23,884 nucleotides of DNA from an uncultured Collinsella sp. GTDB lineage: Bacteria; Actinomycetota; Coriobacteriia; Coriobacteriales; Coriobacteriaceae. The notes beneath the pieces were generated by a model. That model saw only the letters and a list, made by a program, of their open reading frames with translations. It ran no database searches and was not told where the DNA came from. Below, piece by piece: positions 23,654 through 23,884 of the stretch; position 1 is the first letter of the stretch; each line of letters starts with the position of its first letter. The stretch covers positions 1-23,884 of the forward strand of contig CAADUO010000032.1 of the NCBI GenBank assembly GCA_900752215.1. Direction: 5' to 3'. Made by a program: the position numbers and the translations under genes.

Positions 23654-23794
23654 TGGTGGGTGCTGCTTGCGATTTTGTCAGACATTTCTACACAGTGATC
23701 AGATTTCCGAGCTGTTGGTATCTGAACTTTCGGCATATACCTAGATAAAACCGACCAAATAAACCTGTCCCTTCTTGTCAGGTCTGGGGCCATC
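23654..23794. other. Non-coding spacer between the two palindromic copies
   Basis: About 140 nt of lower-GC sequence with no recognisable gene, RNA or promoter. A minus-strand frame runs through it and on through the palindromes, but nothing supports translation. Together with the repeats and terminator it makes 23461-23884 a gene-free tail of 424 nt. Confidence 0.5.
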
Positions 23795-23884
23795 GGGGGC
23801 CGGGGCGGGTTAAGTTTGTCGCGAGTTCCGCACGCAAAGGAAAGCACTTAATGTGCTTTCCGTCTTGCGCAGGACTGTAGAGCA
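23795..23884. repeat. Palindromic element copy 2, inverted and cut by the window end
   Basis: This matches the reverse complement of copy 1. Shared blocks are AAGTTT plus TCGCGAGTTCCGCACG before the hairpin and GCAGGACTGTAGAGCA after it, with short unlike linkers on both sides of the hairpin. The hairpin is GGAAAGCAC (23839-23847) with GTGCTTTCC (23853-23861). Relative to copy 1 one G-C pair has become A-T on both arms, a compensatory change. The outer 17-nt arm of copy 1 is not present on the left side here. The other half lies beyond the window. Confidence 0.8.

Noticed and set aside
23479..23847. A 122-codon minus-strand frame in the tail after pnp, with an internal Met at 23793
   Set aside because: It runs through both palindromic copies and the pnp terminator, has no recognisable domain and no clear ribosome-binding site. 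The spacer part (23654-23793) could encode a short peptide but nothing supports it.
1..23884. tRNA, rRNA, CRISPR array, prophage, insertion sequence with transposase, or defence genes
   Set aside because: None seen on either strand by reading; apart from the terminal repeats the window is conserved housekeeping DNA.

Overview
This is a bacterial chromosome segment of fairly high GC, densely packed with housekeeping genes all on the + strand. An actinobacterial-type integration host factor (mIHF) sits directly before gmk and rpoZ. Beside it are genes more familiar from low-GC Gram-positives: thiI, comEA/comEC, mtaB, dgkA, and a class 1B dihydroorotate dehydrogenase with its PyrK partner. The mixture fits the class Coriobacteriia, and the protein style resembles Collinsella. 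That genus assignment is inference from sequence character, not a database match.

Layout: 1-1729 is the end of a pyrimidine operon (pyrK tail, pyrD, pyrF). 1730-1969 is a structured intergenic region. 1970-4380 is mihF-gmk-rpoZ-thiI, closed by a terminator. 4595-7605 is comEA-comEC (DNA uptake), followed closely by holA (DNA polymerase III delta), which has its own candidate promoter. 8780-9046 is rpsT with a terminator. 9143-13238 is lepA-dusB-hemW; lepA looks leaderless. 13297-14400 encodes a J-domain/zinc-finger protein that ends in membrane segments instead of the normal DnaJ C-terminus. It is followed by a canonical dnaJ and a compact run of mtaB-phoH-ybeY-dgkA-era-recO (14482-20646). 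20785-23460 is rpsO and pnp, each with a terminator.

The genes cover UMP synthesis (PyrK/D/F), nucleoid structure (mIHF), GMP phosphorylation, RNA polymerase omega, tRNA modification (ThiI, DusB, MtaB), ribosome function and maturation (S20, S15, LepA, YbeY, Era, PNPase), protein folding (two J-proteins), DNA uptake and repair (ComEA, ComEC, HolA, RecO), heme handling (HemW) and lipid recycling (DgkA).

The most unusual structure is the gene-free tail after pnp (23461-23884). It holds a nearly perfect palindrome of about 147 nt and, in opposite orientation, a second partial copy cut by the window edge. The central hairpins of the two copies differ by a compensatory base-pair change, which points to a dispersed element selected for its folded form. 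The second notable item is the membrane-tailed DnaJ paralogue.
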